Source: Schwartzia succinivorans DSM 10502 (GTDB lineage: Bacteria > Bacillota > Negativicutes > Selenomonadales > Selenomonadaceae). From it: a stretch of 64,000 bases of DNA. The stretch's first letter is position 1, and every line of letters starts with the position of its first letter. Below the pieces are notes generated by a model. The model did not search any database. It was not told the origin of the DNA and was given only the letters and a program-made list of their open reading frames with translations. The position numbers and the translations under genes were made by a program. The stretch lies in assembly GCF_900129225.1 (NCBI RefSeq), contig NZ_FQUG01000007.1, forward strand, positions 1 to 64,000. Reading direction: 5' to 3'. Positions 49,147 to 59,028 of the stretch are shown piece after piece.

Positions 49147-51969
49147 CTACTCCCTGCAGCCGCAGTGAAAGGCATGCGGTGCGCGGCGAACCATCTGCAT
49201 TACAAGATTTTCGGAATTAGGCATAAGGAACACCGTATATTGATGCCATATATACGGTTCTTCAGTGCTGCGGCGACGGCGGAATTCCTCGGAAAGATAA
49301 CCTGCTTCCGCGTCTTCTATCCGCTTAATCAGTGTATCAGGCTCAGCAAAAGCCAGGTACGCATCCCGATCCTCCGGATGAACAAAAATCTCCGCGTAAA
49401 GTCTGCAGCTCTCCTTTAGCTTATAATGCCGCGCATCATCACCATCATAAAATGCTCCTAAGCTTATTATAGTTTCCGCATAATCCTCATCAAAGTGTAT
49501 TAGCGCAACGTCATCATAGCTCATAGCCATCGCCATAAGATATCTGTTGAACCGAGCTATCTTTTTCGTGTCTGCGTGCACCGTCATTGTCTCCAGAGAA
49601 TTTACGAAGATATATTTACCGTCCATCTCTGAAATGGCCTCTAAGGTAAGCCTCATATACTTGCCCCCGGCAGAATAGGTAAACTCCTCCTGTTTTCCGC
49701 TGGCAGCAGTACGCTCCACAAAGCTGCGGTACATACGGCCTGTGGGAAGATGTCTTTCATTCATTTCATCCTCCGCATCCTTCAGTGAAGTCATCCCCAC
49801 ATCAGCAAGTGCCTGTTTGAACTTATCATTCGCAAAAAGGAAATGCTGGTTCTGTCCATCATAAAAAGTAACAGCCATGGATCTGTCCGTCGTAAAATCC
49901 AGCTTTGATGCATTACCGAAAAATACTCGTTCCTTCGGATTGACCAACGAGAAATTTTTTGATTCAAGCAGCTTTATGCCATCACGTATAGGAAGAGGCG
50001 CGCTGATAAGATATCCCTGAACAAACTCACAACCTATCTGCCTGAGGAATGCAAGCTGCTCCTCTGTTTCAACACCCTCTGCAAGTGTACGGATACCTAT
50101 CTTCTTCGCCATTACGACAATGGCACGGATAATATCCTTAGACCGCTGGTCAAACTTTGAAAGGAACACCATGTCAATTTTCAGCGCATCAAAATCATAA
50201 TCCTTCAGCACATTCAAAGAAGAATATCCGCTGCCGAAATCGTCCATCCATACCTCGTAGCCCGCTTTATGGAAACGTACAACCTGTTCCTTGATATACG
50301 TGTTTGCCGCAAAAAGGCTCTCGGTAATTTCTATATGGAGCATAGAACGGTCTATATTTTCAGCAGCTACGGCATCCTCAATTATTTGGAATATATCGCA
50401 GGATACAAAATCAAGGCGCGAAAGATTGAAGGATATCGGCACAACCGTCTCACCGTCGTCCATTCTCTTACGCATATCCCTGCACACCAGATGAATCATA
50501 TATGCATCAAGCTTATGAATCTGATGGGATTTTTCAAGTGCACCGACAAAAACCCCCGGCTCCAGAAGGCCCCGTTCGGGGTCTCTCCACCGTGCCAGCG
50601 CCTCGAAACTGCATATACGGCCAAAAAGAGTACAGGAAATCGGCTGATAATAGACCTCAATCCATCCTTCATCAATTGCCTCGTCAATATGTGAAGCAAC
50701 ATACTGCTGCAAAACATCTATTTCCTGCATATAAGGCTCATAGAAGCAGCAGAATTTTGACGAATCAAACTGAATCCACTTGCGCGCAATCTGCGCCTTT
50801 TCACACGCGGAAATAATTCCCTCGTCCCTGTTCTTCATTTCGTACACGCCGACCTTGAGCTGTATGGTTGTGCCAAAGCCGGAACCGATAATATCACGGC
50901 ATACCGATGCGATTTCTTCTGCCAGATTATCCTTTGTACTCAGAACAACAAAATGGTCATCATAAAAACGGCAGACAAATTCCCCTTTGAAATGTTCGCG
51001 TATAACATCAGCGCACTGTTTCAAAAGCCTGTCTCCCGCATCATAGCCAAAGAGATAATTGTATTCCTTGAAATCACAAATATCAAAAAATATAACGCTG
51101 AAATTTCTTGGTCCCGGGATTGAGGTCTTCATTTCCTTTTCCCCGTGGACACGAAGGTAATTAAGCGACGGAAGTGCTGTCAGCTCATCCACCAGCTGTC
51201 CGTCCTCGTGAGTTGCCAGCAGGAGCACACACGCCTCACGGCCGTGCCATTCAGTTCTTGAAGCACGGAAAATCATAACCTTCTCCTTCTCAGGAACCAT
51301 CATGGTGAATTTCCCGCGTTCAATCATTTCATTCGCCGAAAATGGAAGTACGCTGATTCCAAGATATTCTTCAATAGAAATCCCATTTGCATATCCCGGA
51401 GGCGGAGGTACAAACTTCCTCATTCGTTCATTTACATAAAAAAGCTCATGTGTTTCCGTATCAAAAATAGCAATCGCTTCATCGTACTGAGCAAGACTCT
51501 CGAAGAAAGTGCGGTTCACAAGCTCTTCCTGAGCCCTGTTCAGCTCCCTCGCCGTCGTGATATCATCATAATACACTATTGCATATCTGGTTCCGTCGCT
51601 CATGTTATGATGGTATCCGTGAGCATGAATAACCGACCATCCTGTCCGCACCGGCAGCTGTTCCTTATAGACCACATCGTATACACCGCTGCGCCCCGTA
51701 GCAAAATCCCGCGCAGCAGTAATAATGCGGTCGCGGTCGTCAGGATGCACATACCTGTACATATCCTCATTATAAAACTCAATCATTGTTTCGCGGTCTG
51801 TAATGCCATGCCCCATATACTCCATCAGGGCGTCCGAAACAAAAATCGTTACAATTTTATTATTCACATACTGATATATCGCAAGAGGTATATCAATCTG
51901 TGTAAGCACCGTTAGATAATCTTCCTGCTTTTCTCCAAAGAGACGCTCAGTTTTCTTTATCTCTTCCAT
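49147..51969 (-). CDS. PAS - degenerate GGDEF - EAL - PAS signalling protein
   Basis: About 940 residues. Two PAS-like regions open the protein (LAIYQYVNNKIVTIF, YVHPDDRDRI; IFDTETHELFYVNERM). A GGDEF domain follows in which the active-site loop reads RFYDDHFVV instead of GGDEF, so cyclase activity is doubtful. The EAL domain is intact: SFEALARWRDPERGLLEPGVF, ISFNLSR, HIEITES, MDDFGSGYSSLN, LKIDMVF, AEGVETEEQ. A C-terminal PAS-like region resembles MKY-type modules. It should degrade cyclic di-GMP. I choose ATG 51967-51969 (MEEIKKTERLF) after GAGAGGAAA. Confidence 0.88.
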   Translation of the reverse strand: MEEIKKTERLFGEKQEDYLTVLTQIDIPLAIYQYVNNKIVTIFVSDALMEYMGHGITDRETMIEFYNEDMYRYVHPDDRDRIITAARDFATGRSGVYDVVYKEQLPVRTGWSVIHAHGYHHNMSDGTRYAIVYYDDITTARELNRAQEELVNRTFFESLAQYDEAIAIFDTETHELFYVNERMRKFVPPPPGYANGISIEEYLGISVLPFSANEMIERGKFTMMVPEKEKVMIFRASRTEWHGREACVLLLATHEDGQLVDELTALPSLNYLRVHGEKEMKTSIPGPRNFSVIFFDICDFKEYNYLFGYDAGDRLLKQCADVIREHFKGEFVCRFYDDHFVVLSTKDNLAEEIASVCRDIIGSGFGTTIQLKVGVYEMKNRDEGIISACEKAQIARKWIQFDSSKFCCFYEPYMQEIDVLQQYVASHIDEAIDEGWIEVYYQPISCTLFGRICSFEALARWRDPERGLLEPGVFVGALEKSHQIHKLDAYMIHLVCRDMRKRMDDGETVVPISFNLSRLDFVSCDIFQIIEDAVAAENIDRSMLHIEITESLFAANTYIKEQVVRFHKAGYEVWMDDFGSGYSSLNVLKDYDFDALKIDMVFLSKFDQRSKDIIRAIVVMAKKIGIRTLAEGVETEEQLAFLRQIGCEFVQGYLISAPLPIRDGIKLLESKNFSLVNPKERVFFGNASKLDFTTDRSMAVTFYDGQNQHFLFANDKFKQALADVGMTSLKDAEDEMNERHLPTGRMYRSFVERTAASGKQEEFTYSAGGKYMRLTLEAISEMDGKYIFVNSLETMTVHADTKKIARFNRYLMAMAMSYDDVALIHFDEDYAETIISLGAFYDGDDARHYKLKESCRLYAEIFVHPEDRDAYLAFAEPDTLIKRIEDAEAGYLSEEFRRRRSTEEPYIWHQYTVFLMPNSENLVMQMVRRAPHAFHCGCRE

Positions 51970-52148
51970 GATTTTTCCTCTCGTAGAACGCGTCCCCAAA
52001 AAGAAGCATTCATAATTTACACTCAATATCTTTCAAATAATAAAACACATTTATCCATGTTTATTTTCCTCTCCGATTCTCAGCTTGTCAAGTTAAGCAT
52101 TGTCAAAACTGGAACGAAGGCGTTATAAGGGGCTGTGAAAAAATGGGA

Positions 52149-52200
52149 AAAATGGGGATGTGCATGATTGAAGAATCACTTATGCACATTCCCATTTTTT
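52149..52200. terminator. Bidirectional terminator-like hairpin
   Basis: AAATGGGGATGTGCAT pairs with ATGCACATTCCCATTT around a 16-nt loop, with T-runs on both exits. It follows the amidohydrolase remnant on the minus strand. Confidence 0.75.
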
Positions 52201-52215
52201 AACTGATATTCTCAC

Positions 52216-52437
52216 CTACTGGAAGCTTGCAAGATTCCAGCCCTGGCCAAAGACAGTCGTTGAACCGTTTTCCCTTGCCCGCTTGACGGCGGCAGGGAGG
52301 ATTTCCGTCATAAACTTGTGCGAATCCGTATTCATATCCACCATGGTGCCGACGGTTTGGAGAGCATAGCCCAACATATAATGGGAATGACCGTTGCCGC
52401 AACCCGGCATAACCAGACATGATCCGACGTAATACAA
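52216..52437 (-). pseudogene. Amidohydrolase (YtcJ-like) N-terminal remnant
   Basis: The frame reads GSCLVMPGCGNGHSHYMLG, then FMTEILPAAVKRARENGSTT and VFGQGWNLASFQ before a stop. The VMPG-x-x-x-xH-H block and GQGWN match the start of amidohydrolases of the YtcJ type, normally over 500 residues. Only about 65 residues remain and a TAA lies upstream in frame. It is a decayed fragment. The rest of 51970-52763 holds only the hairpin at 52149-52200 and AT-rich spacer. Confidence 0.55.
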
Positions 52438-52763
52438 TAACGGCTGGCAATATTATTCCTATTGAACCTTATTCTACATTTCTTTATCGATCTCCTCTTT
52501 TGGGGATTTTTCTTTTTGGCTGCAAAATCGAAGCAGGCTGCAGAGAATTTGCCGTCCTGAAACTTTTTCCCGAGTACCCAAGCTACATTCTCCGAAATGT
52601 CCAACGCTTACTGAATGATCTCAATAAAATTTTGAATCATTAAATGAAAATAAATTTTCTGTATTCTATTGATATTTATAATATAAAGCATATATAATTT
52701 AAACAAGAAAAGTATTTTTAAAAACAACAGGTCGTGTACTCTTTCAGCAGGAAAGGAGCGCTT

Positions 52764-53708
52764 ATGACAAAAAAACGCGAGCATAAGAACATCGTGATTA
52801 TAGGTGCAGGAATGGCGGGACTTACTGCCGCCCTCTATGCCGGGCGCATGAATTTTTCAGTTTTGGTTCTGGAAAACGGTATTATCGGCGGACAGATTGC
52901 AAATGCCACAGGCATTGAAAACTATCCGGGCTTTGAAAAGGTCGCAGGAAGCGAACTCATCGCAACTCTCCAGAAGCAGGCGGAAAACTTCGGCGCTGTT
53001 ATCGACGAGTTTGATTCGATTCAAAAGGTAACGCTTGATGCAACACCTAAAATTATCGAAACCGATGAGCATATATACGAAGCCGACGTTGTCATCATCG
53101 CCTCAGGCATGACACGCCGCAAGCTTCCGCTGCCTGAAGAACCGCGCTATGCCAACAAGGGTGTACACTACTGCGAGCTCTGCGACGGACACATGTATCA
53201 GGGCAAAATCATCGCTGTTATGGGCGGTGGAAACGCTGCCGTAGATGCTGCCAACTTCCTTACAAAATACGCACAGAAGCTTTACCTAATAAACCGTTCA
53301 CCCCTTCGTGCAGATGAAGTTTCGCAGCAGCGGCTCAGGGAAAACGAAAAGGTTGAAGTCATGCTGAACATGGAAATCAAAGGGCTTAGCGGACAAGACC
53401 GCCTCGAAAGCATAGAGCTTTGGGACAAAAACAACGGGCAAAAATACAGTCTTGCCGTTGACGGACTCTTCGTCAACATCGGCGTAGACCCGAATACAGA
53501 GCTTTTCGAGACTGAGCTTAGACTGAACGGGGGGCGCATTCCTGCAGGCGAGGACTGCCGCACAAAGATTCCCGGAGTGTTTGCGGCAGGAGATATCCGC
53601 GAAAAAGAAATACGCCAGCTGACTACCGCCGCCGCAGACGGAACGACAGCCGCTCTTCTGGCTGAAAAATATATCAATGGCCTTAAAGGAGGAAAAACAG
53701 AATGGTAA
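52764..53708 (+). CDS. trxB: Thioredoxin reductase
   Basis: The 314-residue protein has the FAD motif VIIGAGMAGLTAALYAGR, redox pair HYCELCDGHMYQGK, NADPH motif MGGGNAAVDAANFL and the FAD-binding FAAGDIREKEIRQLTTAAADG. CELC replaces the more usual CATC or CAVC. I start at ATG 52764 after AAAGGAG. It supplies electrons to the glutaredoxin-like and peroxidase products encoded next in the same operon. Confidence 0.93.
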   Translation: MTKKREHKNIVIIGAGMAGLTAALYAGRMNFSVLVLENGIIGGQIANATGIENYPGFEKVAGSELIATLQKQAENFGAVIDEFDSIQKVTLDATPKIIETDEHIYEADVVIIASGMTRRKLPLPEEPRYANKGVHYCELCDGHMYQGKIIAVMGGGNAAVDAANFLTKYAQKLYLINRSPLRADEVSQQRLRENEKVEVMLNMEIKGLSGQDRLESIELWDKNNGQKYSLAVDGLFVNIGVDPNTELFETELRLNGGRIPAGEDCRTKIPGVFAAGDIREKEIRQLTTAAADGTTAALLAEKYINGLKGGKTEW

Positions 53709-53932
53709 AAGTATATTCCATCACACAATGTCCATGGTGTGATAAAGTAAAAAAATATCTTAAAAGCAAAAACGTAGAATTTGAGGAGCATAACATCGAG
53801 GAAAACGATGCAGACCGTGAAGCCTGCTACAAGCTGACAGGCGACCTCGTCGTTCCTATAACAACAGTTAACGACAAGGATTATGTATTAAGCTTTGACA
53901 AAGAAAAACTCGACGCAATGCTCGGGCTCTGA
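53702..53932 (+). CDS. Glutaredoxin-like / NrdH-type thiol protein
   Basis: The 76-residue protein has CPWC at residues 10-13 ([15 protein letters not shown]) and [10 protein letters not shown], the cis-Pro loop of the thioredoxin fold. It overlaps trxB by 7 bp with its ribosome site AAAGGAGG inside trxB, so reductase and small carrier are made together. It probably accepts electrons from TrxB rather than from glutathione. Confidence 0.9.
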   Translation: MVKVYSITQCPWCDKVKKYLKSKNVEFEEHNIEENDADREACYKLTGDLVVPITTVNDKDYVLSFDKEKLDAMLGL

Positions 53933-53948
53933 TGAAAGGAGAACTCAC

Positions 53949-54494
53949 ATGGGAATTTATGATTTTGTTGTAAAGACAAGCAAAGGCGAGGAAAAATCCC
54001 TCGCGGATTATAAAGGAAAGGTACTGCTCATTGTAAACACTGCCAGCAAATGCGGCTTCACTCCGCAGTTCAAGGAGCTTCAGGACCTCTACATGAAATA
54101 CAAAGACAAGGGACTTGAAATCTTAGGCTTCCCCTGCAATCAGTTCGCGGAGCAGGATCCCGGTACAAACGAAGAAGTACAGCAGTTCTGCCGTCTCAAT
54201 TACGGCGTAACCTTCCAGATTTTTGAAAAAGGCGATGTCCGTGATGAAACAGCACAGCCGCTCTTTAAATATCTCGTCAGTCAGAAGGGCTTTGAGGGCT
54301 TCGATGCAAACCATCCCATCACGGAAAAGCTCGTAGCCGCACTTAAAGAAAACTTCCCTCATTTCCTCGAGGGAGACGATATCAAATGGAACTTCACCAA
54401 ATTCCTTGTAGACCGCGAAGGAAATGTAGTTGCCCGCTTTGAGCCAACAACAGTCCCCTCCGCTATCGCAGCAGATATCGAAAAACTGCTGTAA
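53949..54494 (+). CDS. Glutathione peroxidase family thiol peroxidase
   Basis: The 181-residue protein has the catalytic Cys in [13 protein letters not shown], then [18 protein letters not shown] with the resolving Cys and Gln, and [13 protein letters not shown] with the conserved Trp and Asn. The site is Cys, not Sec. In organisms without glutathione such enzymes use thioredoxin, which fits the trxB and glutaredoxin genes upstream. I start at ATG 53949 after AAAGGAG. Confidence 0.93.
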   Translation: MGIYDFVVKTSKGEEKSLADYKGKVLLIVNTASKCGFTPQFKELQDLYMKYKDKGLEILGFPCNQFAEQDPGTNEEVQQFCRLNYGVTFQIFEKGDVRDETAQPLFKYLVSQKGFEGFDANHPITEKLVAALKENFPHFLEGDDIKWNFTKFLVDREGNVVARFEPTTVPSAIAADIEKLL

Positions 54495-54510
54495 AATACT
54501 CGCAAAAACA

Positions 54511-54554
54511 AATCCCCGACTATGACATCAACACAATGTCGTAGTCGGGGATTT
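54511..54554. terminator. Bidirectional terminator
   Basis: AATCCCCGACTATGACAT pairs with its near-perfect complement around CAACAC, then TTTTC. It separates the peroxidase gene from hsdR, which is convergent. Confidence 0.9.
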
Positions 54555-54568
54555 TCTGTCATACCACT

Positions 54569-57500
54569 TCACGCAATATCCTTATAACGCATATACACGT
54601 ACTCATAGACCTTCTGACGATACTTCGAAATACTTACCTCATCGTAGCACTCCGGAAGCTCCGCCCATAAAGTATCACGAATAAGATTATCTACTGCCGA
54701 CTTCGTTGCCTGCTTATCTGTCCAGTGATCAAACTGAGAAATCAGCATCTTTATCTTCTGAAGCAGACTAGCTGCCACTTCCTTAAGCTTCTTGATATCC
54801 TGTTTGCTTAAATCATCACGAAGCAGTAAATCAAACAAAGTCAGCTCCTCATCATCAGTAAAACCTTCACGGACATACCTCTGTTCTTCATCACTGAGGT
54901 CTTTGACCACAGCCATCAGGTCCATGAACGTTTTTTCGATGGTAGCTCTGTCCTGCTCCTTATTGTAGTCATCAATAATCTTTTGATACCTCTCATAATA
55001 ATCAATTCGGTTCGGATTAGAAAAAATCAGCCCGTCCAGCTTTTGAAGAATTATTTCCTCCAAATCCTTCATCATGAGATTTTTATGCTGTACCCTTGAA
55101 AACTCCCGACGAAGCAAATCAAAATCAATGGCACTGATATCAAACCGCTTGGCAGGTGCATCATGAACTTCCGTTTTCATATCCTCAATCTGCACATACT
55201 CGCCAATAATACAGCTAACCCTTACCATCAGATCAGTGATATTCGTAGACTTTCTCTTTTTCTTCAGCTGAGCGAAGATAGCTGCTATCGCCTCATACTC
55301 CTTGCGGTCAGTCCCTGTAATATCATCACGGTCTGCATACTTCATCAGCCTGTTCAGCTCCGAAGCGTATGTTGAAAAAGTCTTTTTATCCTCCATACTT
55401 CCGCAGACAAGGTTTGCCGCCTCCTGCAGATACCACATCTTTTCAAAATCTACCGCCTCGACCAACGTATCAAGCTCAAAGCCCTTTCCTGACAAAAATT
55501 CCTTCGTCTTGGCAATGACTTCCAGTATGCGGTTTATCAGTTCGTCCTTATCCACCGTCGGATCAACGCCTTCGCCCCTGCCCACATTCGCCGTATAATC
55601 AGCCAACGCCTTGCGAAGCGCCTTCACTATACCTATATAATCCACAATAAGCCCGTTGCTCTTGCCTTCGCTGACACGGTTGGCGCGTGCAATGGTCTGC
55701 ATGAGCGTATGCGCCTTGAGGGGCTTGTCGAGATACAAGCACGAAAGACACTTCACATCAAATCCCGTAAGCCACATTGCGCAGACGAATACTACGCGGA
55801 GCGGATTATTCCTATCCTTGAACTCCTTATCCAGCTCGCGCTTTTCCATCTTCTGGCGGTGATACTTTATATCCAGCTTCCACTTGCTGAAGGTCTGAAT
55901 TTCATTCTGCTCCTGGCTGATTACCACAGCCATCTCCGTAGACTCCATCCACTTCAGCTTTCGCTCAAGCTCCTGCGCTTCCTGTTGTGCGGCACCCTTT
56001 ATCTGTCGTTTTAACGCCTTGATTTCTTCCTGCCAATACTCCTGAACATAATTATACATGCGTACGCAGGTGACCTTGTTCAGACATACGAACATAGCCT
56101 TTCCGCTTGTCCACAAATCCGAATAATGACGCACGAAATCCTTGGCAATCGACCTTAGTCGCGGAGCCGCCGTCATCAGATGAATCTCCTTGGCAAACTC
56201 TGCCTCCACCTTCTCCTGCCTGTCTACATCCAAATCAGCCTGCTCTATCGCTTCCAGTATCTTATCCGTTATTTCAGGATTATGTAGGTCAAGAATCTTT
56301 TCTCCCCGATTCTCATAGTAAAGCGGTACAGTCGCTCCGTCCTCTACCGCCCGTTTGAAATCATAAATCGATACATACCCGCCGAAAGTGCGGGCAGTAA
56401 TATTGTCGTTGGATAAAAGCGGTGTCCCCGTGAATCCGATTCTCGCTGCTGTCGGAAGGAGCTTCATCATATTATCAGCGAATATTCCGTACTGGCTGCG
56501 ATGCGCCTCATCAGACATGATGATAATATCGTGGTCGGGATAGATGGGCTCCGCCTCCGGATTATTAAACTTTTGTATCAGCGTAAAGATAAAGCCCGGA
56601 TTTCCCCTGAGCTTATTTATCAGATCATCTCCGCTGGTTGCAAGATAACGGGTTCCCTTTCCTGCACCCAAAATACCGCAGTTCTCAAAAGTATCGCATA
56701 TCTGGCTGTTCAGCTCTTCGCGGTCTGTCAAAATAACAAAGGTCGGCGAGCCTGCGAACTTTCGAAGAATCTTCTGCGCAAGGAACACCATGGAGTAGCT
56801 TTTTCCTGACCCTTGCGTATGCCAAAATACACCCAGCTTGCCATCGTTGAACTCCCGATTTCCGTAAGCCTTTACTGCTTCATTGACCCCAAGGAACTGA
56901 TGATTTCGGGCTAAAATCTTCGCCGTACTGCCGCCGCTGTGGTCGAAGAGAATAAAATTCTCCAACAGGTCTAAAAAAGTTTCCTTCTTGCAGATACCCA
57001 TGAGCATCGTTGCCAGTGCAACGCTGCCCTCATCGTCCTCCGACAGACGCTTCCATTCATGGAAAAACTCATATTTGCTGCCGAGAGTACCTACCCTTGC
57101 CTCCACACCGTTTGACAGTATCAAGAACGCGTTATAGTAAAATAGATGCGGTATCGTATCAAGATAATCTGTGTAGTTATCCTCGTAGGCGTTCTTTACC
57201 TCTACATTCGTTGCTTTCAGCTCGACGAAAAGCAGAGGGATGCCGTTCACAAACCCTACAATATCCGTCCGACGGCGGTACAGGTCGCCGTGAATCTTCA
57301 TTTCCTTTACCGCGAGGAAATCATTGTTATCAGGAGCTTGAAAATCTATGAGCTTTGCCCGCTTCGTCTCCGTCTTGCCATCGGGCTTTTTTACAGTGAC
57401 AGGGATACCGTCACGGATAAGAGAGTATTTCTCCTCATTGATTTGCAAAAGAGAAGCCGTAGAAAGATGGCTCTCAAATGCCCTTTGAGCTTCGATTATT

Positions 57501-57709
57501 TGGCTGTCAGTCATCCACGGATTCAGCTTTTTCAATGCCTTTTGAAAATATCGGGACAGCAAAATTTCCTTGTAGCTTTTACGCCCCAAGGTTCCATCGT
57601 CTCCGAGTATTTCTTTATTGTAGGCAAATACGACATCCCAGCCTAATTTCTCCAATAAATTACCGGAGCTTTCCTGTACCAAAATATTCTCCGAATAATC
57701 GTAGCTCAT
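54569..57709 (-). CDS. hsdR: Type I restriction enzyme R subunit
   Basis: The 1046-residue protein has an N-terminal nuclease domain (RTDIVGFVNGIPLLFVELKA, the D-ExK pattern), then an SF2 translocase: Walker A WHTQGSGKSYSM, IIMSDEAHRSQYG, FTGTPL, FVCAMWLTGFDVKCLS, QTIARANRV. It cuts unmodified foreign DNA after translocation, in complex with HsdM and HsdS. It is last in the operon, 14 bp after hsdS. No break is seen. Confidence 0.95.
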   Translation of the reverse strand: MSYDYSENILVQESSGNLLEKLGWDVVFAYNKEILGDDGTLGRKSYKEILLSRYFQKALKKLNPWMTDSQIIEAQRAFESHLSTASLLQINEEKYSLIRDGIPVTVKKPDGKTETKRAKLIDFQAPDNNDFLAVKEMKIHGDLYRRRTDIVGFVNGIPLLFVELKATNVEVKNAYEDNYTDYLDTIPHLFYYNAFLILSNGVEARVGTLGSKYEFFHEWKRLSEDDEGSVALATMLMGICKKETFLDLLENFILFDHSGGSTAKILARNHQFLGVNEAVKAYGNREFNDGKLGVFWHTQGSGKSYSMVFLAQKILRKFAGSPTFVILTDREELNSQICDTFENCGILGAGKGTRYLATSGDDLINKLRGNPGFIFTLIQKFNNPEAEPIYPDHDIIIMSDEAHRSQYGIFADNMMKLLPTAARIGFTGTPLLSNDNITARTFGGYVSIYDFKRAVEDGATVPLYYENRGEKILDLHNPEITDKILEAIEQADLDVDRQEKVEAEFAKEIHLMTAAPRLRSIAKDFVRHYSDLWTSGKAMFVCLNKVTCVRMYNYVQEYWQEEIKALKRQIKGAAQQEAQELERKLKWMESTEMAVVISQEQNEIQTFSKWKLDIKYHRQKMEKRELDKEFKDRNNPLRVVFVCAMWLTGFDVKCLSCLYLDKPLKAHTLMQTIARANRVSEGKSNGLIVDYIGIVKALRKALADYTANVGRGEGVDPTVDKDELINRILEVIAKTKEFLSGKGFELDTLVEAVDFEKMWYLQEAANLVCGSMEDKKTFSTYASELNRLMKYADRDDITGTDRKEYEAIAAIFAQLKKKRKSTNITDLMVRVSCIIGEYVQIEDMKTEVHDAPAKRFDISAIDFDLLRREFSRVQHKNLMMKDLEEIILQKLDGLIFSNPNRIDYYERYQKIIDDYNKEQDRATIEKTFMDLMAVVKDLSDEEQRYVREGFTDDEELTLFDLLLRDDLSKQDIKKLKEVAASLLQKIKMLISQFDHWTDKQATKSAVDNLIRDTLWAELPECYDEVSISKYRQKVYEYVYMRYKDIA

Positions 57710-57723
57710 AGGATTACCCCCAT

Positions 57724-58983
57724 TTACACTTGGATCTCTCCGCTGATTAGCTTAGGTAATAAACGGTCGCGAGCTTGCTTTAATAACTCTATTTGTAATG
57801 AATGAGTCATTATCTTTGAATGTATTTTGCTCGACATGTCATTGTAACGTTCAAGAATATCATTTGGAATAAATAATATTTTTTCTTGCGTTAAAAAATC
57901 CTTCCAACGGTAATTCACAATACTGCTCGCACTTCGTTTATCGTATTCTGACGTTCTCCCAGAGGCACGTAAATACTTAAGGCAATCATGTAAATAATTT
58001 GAATGATTTCTGATTGGGCGAATCAGCTTACAAAAGCTAGCGCACATAACAGGCTTATGCAAATAATTCAACAGTTGTGACGTTATTAATGTACACTTAG
58101 CCACACCCTCATTTTTACTTCCACCCGAAACTTCAAAAATTATATCTCCAGCTTGAAGTTCTCTCTTCATTAAATTAGTTTCACCATGATATCGAAGCGG
58201 CAATGAATTTATTTCTCCATGTGTTATACCTAGCATATCTGTTCCTCGAATTACATACGCTTGGTTTGGGTTTTCTCTGTTCGGAATGTCATCCCCCCAG
58301 CCGCCTCCAATTTCATACTCGATAAAATTGGACAAACAAACTCTTTCCCATCCTTCTGGCACACCGTCAATAATCTTCACATCTTCATGTCCCGGAAAGC
58401 GCAAGTCAACGAACCACTCTTTATATAACCTCTGCACTGCTTCCTCCAACAGCTTAATTTGCTTTTGATTGTTTTCAATCAGTTTGTCATAAGCGGAAAG
58501 AATATCTGCGATTTTCTTTTGAGTTTCCATCGAAGGAACATTCACAGTCATATCCCTTAAAGCTGTCAAGCTGACAGTTCGTTGTGCAGCACCTACAGCA
58601 ACAGCATCAGCTTGCAAATAAAACTCGCGTCCGAGCATGACATAATACAAAAATTTAGATACTATTTTTTTTGAATCAGGTCTTAAAATAGCAATATGAC
58701 GTTGAAAAACAAATTTTTCATCACAATCAATATAAACAGGTATACCAAATGAACCAACTACAGAGTAAAGAATATCCTCTTTTTGAGGCTTTCTTTTGCT
58801 ATCAAGATGGTCATAATATTCCTGCGGTACATACATTACCTCAGACAAATCAAATTTATTTGTGCTATTTATATTTGAAATGGTAACAAACGGAATACCA
58901 TTATCTACCTTTGGTGGTGCTTGATGATCTCCATCAGAAATTGACAGGCACACATCCTCCAGCTTTACTTTCTCCCAGCTCAT
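57724..58983 (-). CDS. hsdS: Type I restriction specificity subunit S
   Basis: The 419-residue protein has two target-recognition domains, each followed by the conserved helix: ETQKKIADILSAYDKLIENNQKQIKLLEEAVQRLYKEWFVDLRFPG in outline (about 155-198) and a C-terminal LLKQARDRLLPKLISGEIQV. It sets DNA sequence specificity for both methylation and cleavage. AT-rich codon use in the recognition domains compared with hsdM and hsdR fits domain exchange between strains. Confidence 0.93.
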   Translation of the reverse strand: MSWEKVKLEDVCLSISDGDHQAPPKVDNGIPFVTISNINSTNKFDLSEVMYVPQEYYDHLDSKRKPQKEDILYSVVGSFGIPVYIDCDEKFVFQRHIAILRPDSKKIVSKFLYYVMLGREFYLQADAVAVGAAQRTVSLTALRDMTVNVPSMETQKKIADILSAYDKLIENNQKQIKLLEEAVQRLYKEWFVDLRFPGHEDVKIIDGVPEGWERVCLSNFIEYEIGGGWGDDIPNRENPNQAYVIRGTDMLGITHGEINSLPLRYHGETNLMKRELQAGDIIFEVSGGSKNEGVAKCTLITSQLLNYLHKPVMCASFCKLIRPIRNHSNYLHDCLKYLRASGRTSEYDKRSASSIVNYRWKDFLTQEKILFIPNDILERYNDMSSKIHSKIMTHSLQIELLKQARDRLLPKLISGEIQV

Positions 58984-59028
58984 TCCCCTGCTCCTTCTTC
59001 GAGAGCTACATTATTCCATGAAATCATG

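Noticed and set aside
52149-52200. Hairpin as a riboswitch
   Set aside because: It is a simple stem with T-runs on both sides, best explained as a terminator; no downstream gene fits.
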